In this document: in pieces, positions 11,369 through 61,570 of the stretch
Numbering within the stretch: the stretch's first letter is position 1
Layout: each line of letters opens with the position of its first letter
NCBI RefSeq assembly: GCF_954871325.1
Contig: NC_088775.1
Coordinates: forward strand, 60,923,561 to 60,987,560
Direction of reading: 5' to 3'
DNA from: Gordionus sp. m RMFG-2023
Taxonomy: Eukaryota; Nematomorpha; Gordioida; Chordodea; Parachordodidae
Length of the DNA: 64,000 nt
Translations under genes and position numbers: made by a program
Notes under the pieces: model-generated
What the model was told of the DNA's origin: nothing
Database searches by the model: none
What the model saw: only the letters and a program-made list of their open reading frames with translations

Positions 11369-12738
11369 ACAAAGATTCGTGTTTTCAAATTTTCCATAAT
11401 ATTACTAGTAGTCCTTCTTCAAAAAATGTTGGCAACAAAATTATATGGAAAAATAGTTGTGCTACCAATAATATTGGGAATAGTATTTATAATATTTTAA
11501 AAAGGGCCCCTTCTTTTATTTCATATTTAAATGATCGAGGGCGTCAAAACATAATTTACTCTCAAATAATTGGAGAAAATAACCTAATCTTAGGTGATCA
11601 CGTATTATTACCTATCCATAGGACAGATAGAACTAATATCTGTCTTAAAAATTTAGTAGGGAAAATATTAAAAATTGAAAAAAATTAAATTGTGCTGGAA
11701 GAATTTCAACACCGTTTATTGCCTCTAGTCTGTATAAAACGATAAAATTAAATGATTTTGAAGATCCCGACAAAGATATATCAATCATAGGTAATTTAAG
11801 CTTTTTTATTATAGTAACATACTCCTCAAATTAATTCATCTATATAAAATATATTAATTATTTATTTAAACTGCTAACAATATTTAGGAGCCTCCCGGAG
11901 TGTTACAAACCATGAGAAAACGTCGTTATGTAATTGCAAAATGGGTTGCATGAACAAAAGATGCGAATGTTACAAGAACAATCTTAAATGTTCAACTAAA
12001 TGTCATGTATCATTAAATAATTTTTGTAATAAATAATTTATTTTTTAATTCCGATTTTTTTAAAATATATATTCATGCGAAAATATTTATGATTTTTATC
12101 CTTTTTGAAAATTTATATTAATTAGTTTATTATATAACAAATAAAGAAAATAAAAACTAGACAGCAAAAATTGACAAAAAAGTATATTATTTTATTTTAG
12201 AAATAAAAACAAATTTAATAGAAAAATATATATTTCGAATAAGGGTTTGACTTATAAAAACAGGAGAAAGAAAATTAATTAAATTAAAAAAATTTTTTAA
12301 TAAATAAATATATATTTATACACCATATTAAAGTAGAATTAGGCGTATTTGATACATAAAATTAGTCCTGACCCCCCTCCCCTTAATAATAGCTTCTCCA
12401 TCGAGAGGTATCGCTTGGCTTGTTGCCTATTCAATATGTCTTAATTATCGATTGATAACTAATAACCATATATTTATATCTATAATAAGTTCAATAAGAA
12501 ATTACTTAAAATATATGGGTCTGAACCACGAATCTGTGCTCGGGGATTTTTTTTTAAAAAAATGAGTTTTGATGAAATTCCATTTATATGATAAAATAAA
12601 TTATTAAAGATAAAAGGAAAGGGAAAAATGAATAGAGTTTAGGTTTATTTTTATTATATAAAAAAAATAGCTAGATTTAAAAAAAAGTTGTTTTTTTTTC
12701 GTTAGGAAAGTAATAAGAAAGAAAGAAAAATTAAAATA
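11357..12738 (+). repeat. Right arm of the 2.86-kb palindrome
   Basis: Begins CAAAGGTTTCAAAC, the complement of GTTTGAAACCTTTG at 11315-11328, and extends to TTAAAATA at about 12738, where similarity to the left arm ends. It carries the outward-reading integrase tail described separately. Confidence 0.9.
11911..12036 (+). CDS. Cys-rich integrase C-terminal exon, right arm
   Basis: Mirror copy of 10636-10761, with all cysteines and the terminal stop preserved (CNCKMGCMNKRCEC). Identical length in both arms shows either recent duplication or ongoing arm-to-arm conversion. Confidence 0.6.
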   Translation, partial: HEKTSLCNCKMGCMNKRCECYKNNLKCSTKCHVSLNNFCNK

Positions 12739-13070
12739 TGGGTTATTGCTTAAGTCGGGTATATAGCTATATTTTCAATTTTCAAATAATAAATAATATA
12801 AAGTATTAAAAAAAACGAAAATATAATATTTTATGTTTTAATATATTTAAAAATGTTTGAAAAATATATAATAATACTATAAAAAAAAGAACGGAGATGG
12901 TGTGACGCAGGGAAACAAAAATGAAAAAGGGACGTAAGTGTTGTCTAGGATAGCTCTTTGGCTAGAAGACTACCAATGAAACTGATATAATTAGCTTTGA
13001 GAATCGCTATGGATAATCGTTGACGAAGAAAAAAACCCTCTCGAGGTTCTTCTGAGAGTTTGCTGATTTG
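12739..13070. other. Spacer / 3' flank of the RLE retrotransposon
   Basis: AT-rich, with a GC-richer patch at 12890-12990 that probably belongs to the 3' untranslated part of the - strand retrotransposon. No gene seen. Confidence 0.4.
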
Positions 13071-13073
13071 TGA

Positions 13074-13500
13074 TCATAAGTTTTTGAAAAATGCTAAGGC
13101 GAGTTTGCCGAAGGTGCCAAGAGTGGTTGATATGATTGGGATGAAGCAATGATCGTTCATTATTTCTGTGTATTTAGAAGTTTTAAGTTGTTCCTTCTGG
13201 TCAAGGATGTTGATGGCGTGGTTGGATGGGGCCAAGGGGTCAATACAGGAATAGTCCCATACCAAAAGTTGGCCTCTCCTGCATGGGATTTGAGAGATCC
13301 CGTCAGGACGTTTACCGTCAGATCTAAAAAGACCCTGTGGTTCTAGAGTGGAAGGAATTTGGGCGGATTTCAGTGCATGTTGGATGATTGTATTACATTG
13401 CTTGTGTCTGATGAATCGTCCATTGCACGACAATGTAAACTATGTCTACCCTTCGAGTCAACTGGCGAGTTGCACCCTGAGCAGATGTGAGGGTGAGTGA
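13074..13500 (-). CDS. Cys/His knuckle and restriction-like endonuclease
   Basis: The open frame 13074-13433 reads CNGRFIRHKQCNTIIQHALK, then IPSTLEPQGLFRSDGKRPDG and GQLLVWDYSCIDPLAPS. KRPDG...(V)WD....D resembles the PD...D-x-T/S core of the RLE nuclease that nicks target DNA in R2-like LINEs. Just upstream, in another frame, a C-x2-C...H-x3-C cluster (ICSGCN, RHSLHC) is visible. That order (knuckle, RH helix, KRPDG, WD) is typical of this family. The frame change between knuckle and nuclease indicates decay. Confidence 0.7.
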
Positions 13501-13826
13501 TGGAACAATTTAGACGAATGCCGATGGCGTGGGTAAATTCGTTGTTGGATAGTTGAAGCTGAAGATTGGTAGATGGGATGGCCTCAAGAAACTCATGTCC
13601 CGTACCATTGAGCAGGGAAGAGAATAGGGTGCGGTCGGTAGATTACATGCTAGATAAGAGAGTTTCAACGCAGTGAGCAACCACTGGTGCATCCCATTCT
13701 TTTTGTCTATGGGTTGTGGGGGGATGAGAATCAGCATTGATTCTTGTTTTCCAAATATCCATAGCCACGATTAAGGAAAGGTCTTCTTTAGAATTATGGG
13801 CGGTGTTTATTGGCTTTGTCAAGAGA

Positions 13827-15095
13827 CTACTCGATATGAATAGTTATTGCTAAGTCATGTGGAGATCTGATGCCGAGACCACCAAATTTGGTTGGAAGAG
13901 TTGCTTGGGCCCAAGCGGTTTCGTTGAATCTGATATTTGCTATTTTTTCGGTAAAGCCCTTTATTCCTTTTTTGTGGAGAGGAATAGGATATTTAAAAAT
14001 TGGTGTTGACCGAAGTGCGTAAAGAATCCTTGGTATAAAAAAGAAATTTTTTAGCAAAAAAAAGGACTTGTGTGATGGAAGAAGTGTAAAGATGTCCTCC
14101 AGTTTAAGGAGTATGTCAAGTGTGGAATGAAGAAAGGAGCTTATTGACTCGTGTCCTCCTACAGGCGATCCTAGATGTGTTAATTCAACGCTTGATGTGA
14201 ATTTGAAATCGTGAGTGTTGGGAGCATTAGAATTTAAATGTGAGAATTCAGATTTGCTCTGGTTAAGCGAAAGTCCAATGGTTGTGCCCATTTCTTTAAT
14301 TATGTTGACTGCTTTGGCTATTTCACTACAGGGACCACTCAAGATTCCATCATCAATATACCAAGCATGGAGCGATAGAGTACATGAAGAGTTTATTGAT
14401 TTTATCATGTCATTGATTCCAAGACTAAAGAGAAGGGATCCGAGAGGGTCACCCTGTTGGATACCCTCGACAGAAAGTATCTTTTCTTTGTTGAATTGTA
14501 AGATTGTTGGTGATTGGTAGCAAGAGAAAAGAAATTTGGTGTAAGCGGGGAAATGGAAGCAAGTTGAATATAGGAACGTGTTGCGCGAAAGAGTGTTGTA
14601 GGCGTTAGAGAAGTCAATTTTTACTAGGGATTCGTTTTTTGGGTTATTTTCAAGGTGAATTCTTGTTAAGTGCACAGCAGCTTCACCACCAGGTATCCCT
14701 ACACCAAGTTGGTAGGGGCTTAGAATGTGTGCGGCATCGTGTTTGATTCTAGATGCGATTAATTTAGCGACCAATCTACGGTAAGTTGAACCAATGGCGA
14801 TGGGCCGAATGTCCTTGTTTGGTTTTTGGAGTGCGATGAGTCTGGCACCGAAGAGTAAGGGGGTAATAAAGCTAGGTCCGTCTCCATTTAGGATTTTGTT
14901 GACTAAGTTTGTGATTTTAGTGAGAATTGAAACCTGTGTACAGATCACAGGAGAGGTAATGTCCTGTAAAAAAATTGGTCTAATCCCATCTAGACCATGA
15001 GCCGAATCCCGATGAAAAGATAGGATTGCTTTCCTTACTTCTTCCTGTGTGAAGTCTGCTGCACAATGGGAGTAGGGTTGGGGTAATATTGGCAT
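13827..15095 (-). CDS. Non-LTR reverse transcriptase, 422-codon frame
   Basis: Synthesises cDNA by target-primed reverse transcription. Visible motifs: SAHGLDGIRPIFLQD; the finger block LIALQKPNKDIRPIAIGSTYRRL; KIDFSNAYNTLSR (palm motif A, D-F-x-N-A-Y); GIQQGDPLGSLLFSL (motif B); and LHAWYIDDGILSG (motif C, YIDD). Thumb sequence HLGSPVGG follows, and it ends near NETAWAQATLPTKFGGLGIR. The frame is open but lacks contiguous N- and C-terminal parts. The WYIDDG form with QQGDPLG is seen in a widespread invertebrate family that carries a KRPDG endonuclease. Confidence 0.85.
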   Translation of the reverse strand: MPILPQPYSHCAADFTQEEVRKAILSFHRDSAHGLDGIRPIFLQDITSPVICTQVSILTKITNLVNKILNGDGPSFITPLLFGARLIALQKPNKDIRPIAIGSTYRRLVAKLIASRIKHDAAHILSPYQLGVGIPGGEAAVHLTRIHLENNPKNESLVKIDFSNAYNTLSRNTFLYSTCFHFPAYTKFLFSCYQSPTILQFNKEKILSVEGIQQGDPLGSLLFSLGINDMIKSINSSCTLSLHAWYIDDGILSGPCSEIAKAVNIIKEMGTTIGLSLNQSKSEFSHLNSNAPNTHDFKFTSSVELTHLGSPVGGHESISSFLHSTLDILLKLEDIFTLLPSHKSFFLLKNFFFIPRILYALRSTPIFKYPIPLHKKGIKGFTEKIANIRFNETAWAQATLPTKFGGLGIRSPHDLAITIHIE

Positions 15096-15139
15096 AAATG
15101 TTGTTGTGGGATGCTTTGATCGAAGCTTAATTAAGGTAT

Positions 15140-15436
15140 CTAAATTGGATTCCGCCAGAGTGTCATTGATTGAAATGAGTTTGAGGGCCCCTTGATATTA
15201 AGACTGTCAATTTTCTTCGAAATCAATGAGGCTTTTTGTTGAAGTGGGGTTATTTTTTTTTTGTTTTTGGGATGTCTGGAGATTTGGGACTCATGAAGAT
15301 GAGTGTTGATGTTTAAACAGGCATCTTTTATTTGTTGGGTTAAGGATTTTTGGAGTGATATGTCAGGTATTTTGAAAGTATTGTACCCAAAGTTTAGAAA
15401 TTTTAACCATTCTTCTTCTTTGTTAAAATTTTGCAA
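15140..15436 (-). CDS. N-terminal segment of the RLE retrotransposon
   Basis: 98-codon frame upstream of the RT, rich in Lys, Ser and Gln (HPKNKKKITPLQQKASLISK). No motif that I recognise; assigned by position and orientation. The short gap to the RT frame includes a change of frame. A G10 run occurs upstream at about 15571. Confidence 0.4.
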   Translation of the reverse strand: MQNFNKEEEWLKFLNFGYNTFKIPDISLQKSLTQQIKDACLNINTHLHESQISRHPKNKKKITPLQQKASLISKKIDSLNIKGPSNSFQSMTLWRNPI

Positions 15437-15763
15437 AAGAGAAGATATGCAGTTGCTGAGAGATTTAGCTACTTGTATTCTCGCTCCTTTGGGTATTTTC
15501 TCGTTATAATACTTGGTTTTGTGGAGTTAAGAAAAATATCTGAGAATGAGGCACCAATTACTTGGTTTAGGGGGGGGGGGATCTATCAGAGTTAGGGGAA
15601 GTGAGTAAGTGATCTGAGAAAGAGGCCGAATCTCTCTTTTAAAATTATTTGTTCTTTCTCATATTCATCTTCCATAATATAGGAGAACTCTATTCCTTAA
15701 TAAAAAAATTATAATATATATATTAATAAATTATAAATCATATACCTTTTATATTTTCCTTAC

Positions 15764-15990
15764 AATAGGCAAAAAACTCTTTAGGAGAAGTTATTTGTTC
15801 TGAAGTAGGTCTTTGTAAACTTGCTCTAGCCACTAAACGCTTGACGGTACCTCCGACCCCGTCACAAGCTGATTTGCCATGAGATAAAGCCCAGAAAAGC
15901 CACTCAGCTTTTATCTCGAAATCATATTCATGGTGGCAAAGATTGATTAAATTTTTCCGATTTTTATATTGAGCTGCTGCTCCATCTAAA
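15764..15990 (-). CDS. DDD transposase core, second part
   Basis: Reads FLDGAAAQYKNRKNLINLCH, then LSHGKSACDGVGGTVKRLVA followed by RASLQRP. The Asp of FLDG and the Asp of ACDG are the likely second and third catalytic acids. These two blocks are the hallmark of the family and are well conserved, although the frame differs from 16014-16625. Confidence 0.65.
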
Positions 15991-16013
15991 AAATAGAAGA
16001 ATTTTTTTGGCAG

Positions 16014-16625
16014 TCATTGAAATTTCTTTGTTAAGTATTGAACTAAATATTTTTGGAATATATGAACCGCAATTGTATTATGAACGAGAGATTCAGATAT
16101 TATTACGAAACTTAAATGATTTAAATTATTAAGTGACTTGTAATAAATGACAAAAGGATGAATGGTAACTTGAGATTTATTCCAGTGAAACCCCTGTACT
16201 TCATCTTGAACCACAAAGGCATAATTTTCAGCAAAATCTGCCTGCACGATATATTCTCCTTCCTTTAAATTAATTTTAAGAGAATTCATGAATATTGTTT
16301 GCTGCTTTGTTATGAATGAGTGTAATAGTAAAATATTTAGCTTTTCGAAAAGCGTTTCTAAAAAATTAAAGGTTGATGAAGTGATAGTTAAAAGATCTGT
16401 ACGATCTGTTGTTACCCATTGCTTGTAGGTAATATATTCGATATCAATTGAATATAATATTTCACTTATCATGGCCTTTAAATTAGAAGATCCAGGGCAT
16501 TGAGCACAATCACCAAAAAAACATTTTGGTAATGCTGGATTACAAATTATTTTTGGTAATATATCCTTATATGTAATCTTAATTAAATCTTCATTTAAAG
16601 TAATTTTGGGCAAACTCAACAGCAT
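16014..16625 (-). CDS. DDD transposase core, first part
   Basis: 203 codons. Starts LLSLPKITLNEDLIKITYKD, with a Cys cluster (CNPALPKCFFGDCAQC) like a zinc-binding site, then KQWVTTDRTDLLT. YIVQADFAENYAFVVQDEVQ carries the putative first catalytic Asp (QADF), followed by GFHWNKSQVTIHPFVIYYKS and FVIISESLVHNTIAV. The core continues on the far side of a frame change at about 15990. The RNase H-like fold is inferred from the pattern of Asp residues, not proven. Confidence 0.65.
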   Translation of the reverse strand: MLLSLPKITLNEDLIKITYKDILPKIICNPALPKCFFGDCAQCPGSSNLKAMISEILYSIDIEYITYKQWVTTDRTDLLTITSSTFNFLETLFEKLNILLLHSFITKQQTIFMNSLKINLKEGEYIVQADFAENYAFVVQDEVQGFHWNKSQVTIHPFVIYYKSLNNLNHLSFVIISESLVHNTIAVHIFQKYLVQYLTKKFQ

Positions 16626-17162
16626 TAATTTTGTGTTTTGAGGAATGGAGCAAACACATATTGAATGGGTACCACTACTGCGGGACGAAGATCACAAAAT
16701 TTAGAGAATCCAATTTTAATATTTGAATGAATATCTTTAAATTTAAGATATAGCTCTCGTAAATTAATTAAAATTAATCTTTTTTGGACTTGAATCTTTT
16801 CACTGTTCTTTATTATGGTTACAAAATCCCTTTTCCCAGGCATCGATCTACTATATTGATCATTGTTATTAAAAGATTTGACAATATCAACGGTGGCGGC
16901 ATCTATTGTTTTGCCGGGTTTAGGATTAGGTGTTGAAAAAAACCCCTTTTCTTTTATTAAACCTTTAGATTTTATCGCCATATGATATGAAATATTGAAT
17001 TCTTCTTACTGTCCAATTTGATGGTAATAATGTTAATAATCTATATTTGTTTGTTATCGAAAGCTGTGGGAAATTGATTTTTAAGGTATCGAGAATTTCA
17101 TCGAATTTTTCATCATTTGATGAAGATAATGGTATAATTTTAGTCGCTAAAACTTTTTTCAC
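16625..17162 (-). CDS. DDD transposase N-terminal helical segments
   Basis: Two overlapping frames. 16965-17162 holds NKYRLLTLLPSNWTVRRIQY, a helix-turn-helix-like segment. 16625-16981 holds STPNPKPGKTIDAATVDIVK, then SRSMPGKRDFVTI, VQKRLILINLRELYLKFKDI and KIGFSKFCDLRP. The set is colinear with the family's usual N-terminal half, and the same MPGKxD and NL.ELY blocks recur in the second copy. Confidence 0.6.
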
Positions 17163-17480
17163 GCTAGATATTTCTTTTCACGTAAGCGTTTTATTTTAAT
17201 GGGAGATTCCCCAATTGATTGTAGGGATATATTAATGTTTTAATTGCCTCTTGATTAACTATATGAGGAGGAGAATCATTGTCATTATAAGGAAGCTTTG
17301 CTAATTTTTGTCGGCATGAAGAGCATATTTAAATTGATTGGTAAATTTTTTTTGGTCATCCAAGGTTGAATCTTTCTTAGATTCTTGCGATAATATGCAT
17401 GTTTTTGTAAATTAAATGGGTTACAACATCTTGATATTTTAATATTTGGTATATCCATCTTTTATATAGAATAAAATTTT

Positions 17481-18739
17481 ATTTAATGAACCTAGAATAT
17501 GGCTTGTTTAAAATTAATCTGATCGGAAAAAAAATTATATTAAACAGAAAGAGAGATTGTTTTAAACTTTTAATTTTTTAAAATATTATTATCGTAAAAT
17601 ATAATCGATAATATGTCTAATATAAATTCTTTTTTAATGCAGCTGTTATACATTATCGTGCCAAAAAGTCATTCGCTATTATAGTAGTAAAGCAGAGATC
17701 TAAAATATGTAAAAAAAATTAAGGATGGTGGGGGTGGGGGAGCAAAACTGGAAAATTTTATCGCATTTCTTATAAACTTATAAATATTTTCATTTTTAGG
17801 AATAATATTTTTTTAAACATTAGCGCCATCTATTTTTTTTACGATTTTTGATAAAAATGTATATTTTGGAAGAGTCGAAAGCGTCGCCAAGGTTTTGACA
17901 TCATTCATATATTTATAAAAGGTGTCTAAATAAATAGCAATAAAAAAATTTCGAAAACAAACTCCCTTTTTTGCTTAAAAATACAGGTAAAGCATTATAG
18001 GTAAACCGGAAGTTAAAGACTCAAATTGGCTCCAATTTTTATTTTATTTTGATAGTCCTTTAGAGATTTTTTTTACCTACAATATGATATATTATATTAT
18101 TTTTTACTATAATTAGTTCTTGAGATATAAGCATTTTAATAATTTTACAGATTCCAAATTGGCTCTTTTTTGTACCTATAAGCCCCTATATCTCAAGAAC
18201 CAGGTGTGCTAGCGAGCTAAAATAAACGGCTTTCTCTTTTATTTCCCCTTCTAAATAATTCCAGAAATTTTTAACAATTTTAAAAGGGGTCGGTCGAAAA
18301 TGGGCCTTTTTTGATCGATTTGACATGGAATGACCCAATATAGTAATAAACGAGTCAATTTTATTCATTAAATTGAAATATTGTATTAAAATGTATACAG
18401 ACAGATGATTATTAAATTCATAAGAAATTCTCCAAATATTAAAATAAAAAATTTTGGGAAAGTAATGAAAGAAAGAAAAGAAAGATCACTTAAAGTAATA
18501 AGAAAGAAAGAAAAGAAAGATTTTATTAAATTCTTAAGAAATTCTCCAAATATTAAAATTTTTATATAAAGCTAAAATATTTAATAAAAAATATAATTTA
18601 ATAATTTTTAAAAAAAATATTTAAATATTTTTTTTAATTTAAAAAGATTCCAAAAAAAACGTGGGGATTCAAGATCGGGATTCCGAATCCCACGAGATTC
18701 CATATCCCAATACGACAAAACGAATTTAAATACATATAA
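17481..18739. other. Non-coding AT-rich stretch with dispersed repeats
   Basis: No gene recognised. It contains an inverted pair (AGTTCTTGAGATATA at 18113, TATATCTCAAGAACC at 18188) and a segment like 9365-9500 at 18362. A purine-rich GAAAGTAAT(A/G)AAAGAAAG block occurs twice (18460-18540), similar to the palindrome edges. The small - strand frame 18186-18368 has no motif that I recognise. Confidence 0.4.
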
Positions 18740-20752
18740 AAAAATCAATCTCAATTAACAATTACTTATTATGTAACCCAAATACTTTATATTATCTTTG
18801 CAAAATTCACTTTTTTTTATATTTTCAATCAAACCAAATTCCATCATTCTTTCAAACACCTTTTTCAATTTTTTAAAATGAGTATCCTTACCAAAAATTA
18901 ATAAGTCATCGATATAATAAATGACCCCATTTATGTCAGCAAATATTTCATCCATGGTCTTTTGGAAATAAGAGGTTGAAACTGTAAACCCAAAAGGTAA
19001 CCGATTAAATTGATACCTTTATGGGATGGCACCATCAGAAACTTAGAAGTTTCTTTAGAAACAGGAATTTACAAATACGCCGAGGAAAAATCTATTTTCG
19101 AAAATAACTTGCTATTTCCGACCTTAGCAATTATGTCACTTATCCTTGGCAAAGGATATTTAAACCTTTATAACTTTGGATTTACTGTGACTCTAAAGTC
19201 AGCACAAACTCGCAGCATTATTTTTTTTTAATCAAAACTAATGGTGTAGCCCATTGTGAAAATCTAACAGGTGTTATTATACCCTGATTACGCCATTGCT
19301 CTAGCGTGCTTTCTAACTTCTTCTACTCTCCTGGCCTTAACAAATTTTGGCTTAGAATCATCCTTTAACATAATATCTGTCTTTAAATTTTTAACTTTAC
19401 CTATTTTATTATTTAAAACACAATCAAATTTAAATTAATTTATCAATATTAAAACTTGTTTCAGAACAACCTTCTTCCGTATATATTGACGGAATTAAAA
19501 TATTTCCTTTATAAATATTATCCTTATTTTTACACGGATTGTTAAAAGTTAAAAAATTTAACTTCTCTCCTATCTCTTGCTTATTAATAGTGTTAATATC
19601 AAAGTAATTATATCAAATTCCTTGATCCAATCTTGACAACATGAAGATGGTCCCTCCCCATCCAAAACATAATCTAAATATTTAATAATATTTAACATCT
19701 AACCTTATAATTTCTGACTTGCCCAACGACTGTGATGGGAGGACCTTCATATGAAAACAATTTTCTCGAACAACTTTTCAACTCAACATCTTCATAATTC
19801 GTTATCTTTAAAAATCTTTGATGGGTAAAGATGTCACAGGAAAACCAATATCTATCATCAATGAAAAATTCAGATTATTTAATTGCATGTCAATAATAAA
19901 AGCATTCATAAAATTAATTTTATTTATTGGCCTCAGATTATACGGTATCTGTATAATCTCTTGTTTTTTGAAGTTGTTGTTGTTGGTCCCCTTAAAAACA
20001 TTCTTATTTTCTTTCCATGCCGAACTGCCTTGCCATTCCGCTCCATCATCTCTTCTCCATGAATCTTTCTCTGCCCAGGTTTTATATCTGTTATTTCCAT
20101 CGATTGTCATTTGACCACAATATCATCAATAATGTTTAGATCCGTCGTATTTTCCTCTATCAATCTTGCTTTAAGTTTTTCATTACGACAATTAATCATG
20201 AATTGTACCGAAATCAATTCTGTATTCAGCTCCGAACCACAGCTTTTAAGTCGATCCAGAAATTCTCTGGAAGATTCCAGTCTGTTCGGTTTTGAATTAA
20301 ACAACTTAAAGATACGTGTAATTTTATTCTTTTCAACCTTTTTTTCTTTTAAATCTTTCATTTGTTGATACGTTAAATGTCAATAATGCTAACCGCCATC
20401 TCTTTATCAATCGTTTTGAACAGTTTGTATTTTTTTGTGGTTTCATCAGCAATATTCTCCGCTAAGAATTTCAGGTCCAATGTTTTTAATAGAACTTTGA
20501 CTTTGATATAATTTCTATCCTCCACCATTTTACAAAGTAGGAACGTTACAATAAAAATCGAATTCATGAAAAGTGAGAAAATTGCAATAGAATTCTATTT
20601 AAGAAAATTTCATATATATAAGTTTTTCTTTTTCAATTCATATGTATATATTTATTTTTACAAAATAAATTTCTTTCAAAATAAATTGAATCACATATCA
20701 CAATTGAACAAAATGCAATTAAAAATATCGCCTTAAACAGTAAACATTAAAA
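18740..20752 (-). mobile_element. Ty3/Gypsy LTR retrotransposon fossil, 3' truncated
   Basis: Fossil on the - strand. An LTR lies at about 20537-20752, followed by a possible primer site (TGGTGGAGGAT), then gag (20107-20567), a protease-like stretch (about 19808-19900) and reverse transcriptase ending near 18755 (VIYYIDDLLIFG, the YxDD box). The RNase H, integrase and second LTR are missing. It is broken, with several breaks, and moderately old judging by the divergence of its LTR from the copy at 1010-1290. Confidence 0.75.
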
Positions 20753-21898
20753 TACCAATCGAAAATAAATTATTGAAACATTAAAATAAAATATTATTTA
20801 ACAACAATTATAAATATGTGAATAATGGAATGAAAATTACAAAAAAGGATAAAATTTTATGTGACAGTTATGATTGGGTGGTGCCTCAAACATGTGTGGA
20901 AGAATCAAGGGTGATAATATATATTTCATAAAGAACTCTTTATCATATCAATATTTTAGGATATGAAAATAATTGAAATGGTAATAAACGAAAAAATAAT
21001 AATAACAAAACCCTTTCAAGATACAATTTTTTAAAAATAAAACCAAAATATTAACGACCCGATGTTCAAATTTAGGTTTCAATTCTCATTAATCTTGATG
21101 TATCACATTTCAAAAGCTTGGATATAAACAACCTCGCTTCTCCTAAATGGAAATTTGAATACCTCCTAAAATGGGTACTAGTTTAATATTACTTAAATAT
21201 TCATAAGATAAAATAAAAAATCTAATTCTTGAGTGTATTTTTGTATGATTGGACGTTATATAAAATAAAATTTAAAAATATTAAAATCAAAACTAAAAAC
21301 CAAATGAATTAATCAAAAACTAAAATATACATAAATATAATCTCAATGCAAATTATAGTTTTGGTTTTCCCAACCCTTGCCTCACAAATTAAAATTAAAA
21401 TTGCAAAAATTTGAAATACAAATAAAATAGACTAAAGTTATATAATACAATTGGCTAGGCCTAACTCTCATTTTGTCAGAAATTAGTAAAAATGATTTGT
21501 TCGGCCCAATATTTTTATTGGTTTCAATCTGGCCCAATTAGTTGAAAAATGTTTAAAAAAGTTATATCTTATTTTTAAATTTAATACATGTATTAATATT
21601 AAAACATGAAATTTGCTAATAAAAAATAATAATAATATGACTATCACTAAACAATTGGCAAAAAATGTAAAGCTTTTACGGTAATACACTTACGATAGTT
21701 ATTTGCTGTAACATAGTCGGGGCTAGCAAATTCATTCGTGATAATGTTAACGCGGTATATATTTTCGCGGTTGCGTTGATGCCTAGGAAACCACTCGAAT
21801 TAATTTTTTAAATGAAAAGAGGAAGACTTAAAAAAAATATTTTTTGCAATTCTATGTTTTATTTTCTATTTTTAAATAATCATACGTTATTGTAACAG
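20753..21898 (+). other. Region upstream of the first visible PIK3C2 exon
   Basis: AT-rich, no coding sequence I can support. It should be intronic, since exon A begins inside a codon. Small frames here (for example 21483-21689) have no known motif. Confidence 0.5.
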
Positions 21899-61222
<39,324 letters not shown>

Positions 61223-61570
61223 GTATATATTACTTCAAGGCTGTTTTACCATGATTTCCCTTATGCCCCCCTTCCATTTGGCAAGACGTGTTTATAAAAA
61301 ACCGTAATTTATTTTAAAAAATAATACGCCTCGAGGCTTAGATAATATTTTTTGAAAGTTTTTAACAACACTAATCATGACTTTTTAATTAATTTATGTT
61401 TTCACTTATTTTTGTATCTTTAAACTTGGATCGTCATTTAATTTTGATTTTAAACTACAAATAAAGAAAGACTCTTTCATTAGTGAGGATAAGTTTGACA
61501 AGCTGTTCCACTGTGTTTTAAATTTGTTATTAGAAGTACACTTTTGACTGATTTCAAGTATATTTCTTAG
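61223..61570 (+). other. Intron after the last visible PIK3C2 exon
   Basis: AT-rich sequence up to the LTR at 61571. The five bases CTTAG before the LTR would be one copy of the target duplication. Confidence 0.5.

Larger units (their letters stand above)
12890..15580 (-). mobile_element. Non-LTR retrotransposon with restriction-like endonuclease
   Basis: On the - strand, in order: an N-terminal segment (15140-15436), a reverse transcriptase (13827-15095), a Cys/His knuckle (about 13440-13500) and a C-terminal PD-(D/E)XK-type endonuclease (13074-13433). RT followed by a C-terminal restriction-like endonuclease is the plan of the early-branching site-specific LINEs (R2, CRE, NeSL). The exact clade is not resolved. 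Several breaks between blocks show it is dead. A second fragment of the family lies at 32690-33270. Confidence 0.75.
15740..17480 (-). mobile_element. DNA transposon with DDD transposase, superfamily uncertain
   Basis: Transposase blocks follow one another on the - strand: 16965-17162, 16625-16981, 16014-16625 and about 15764-15990. Each overlaps or adjoins the next with a frame change. The remains of a Cys-containing N terminus may reach 17480. The family is widespread in invertebrates and usually annotated as uncharacterised. Sola-like is my best guess from memory, not a firm call. Terminal repeats were not found. A second, more decayed copy is at 58370-59100. Confidence 0.65.

Noticed and set aside
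14215-14520. Several + strand frames across 13.1-15.5 kb
   Set aside because: They are shadows of the - strand reverse transcriptase and endonuclease, whose motifs are unmistakable.
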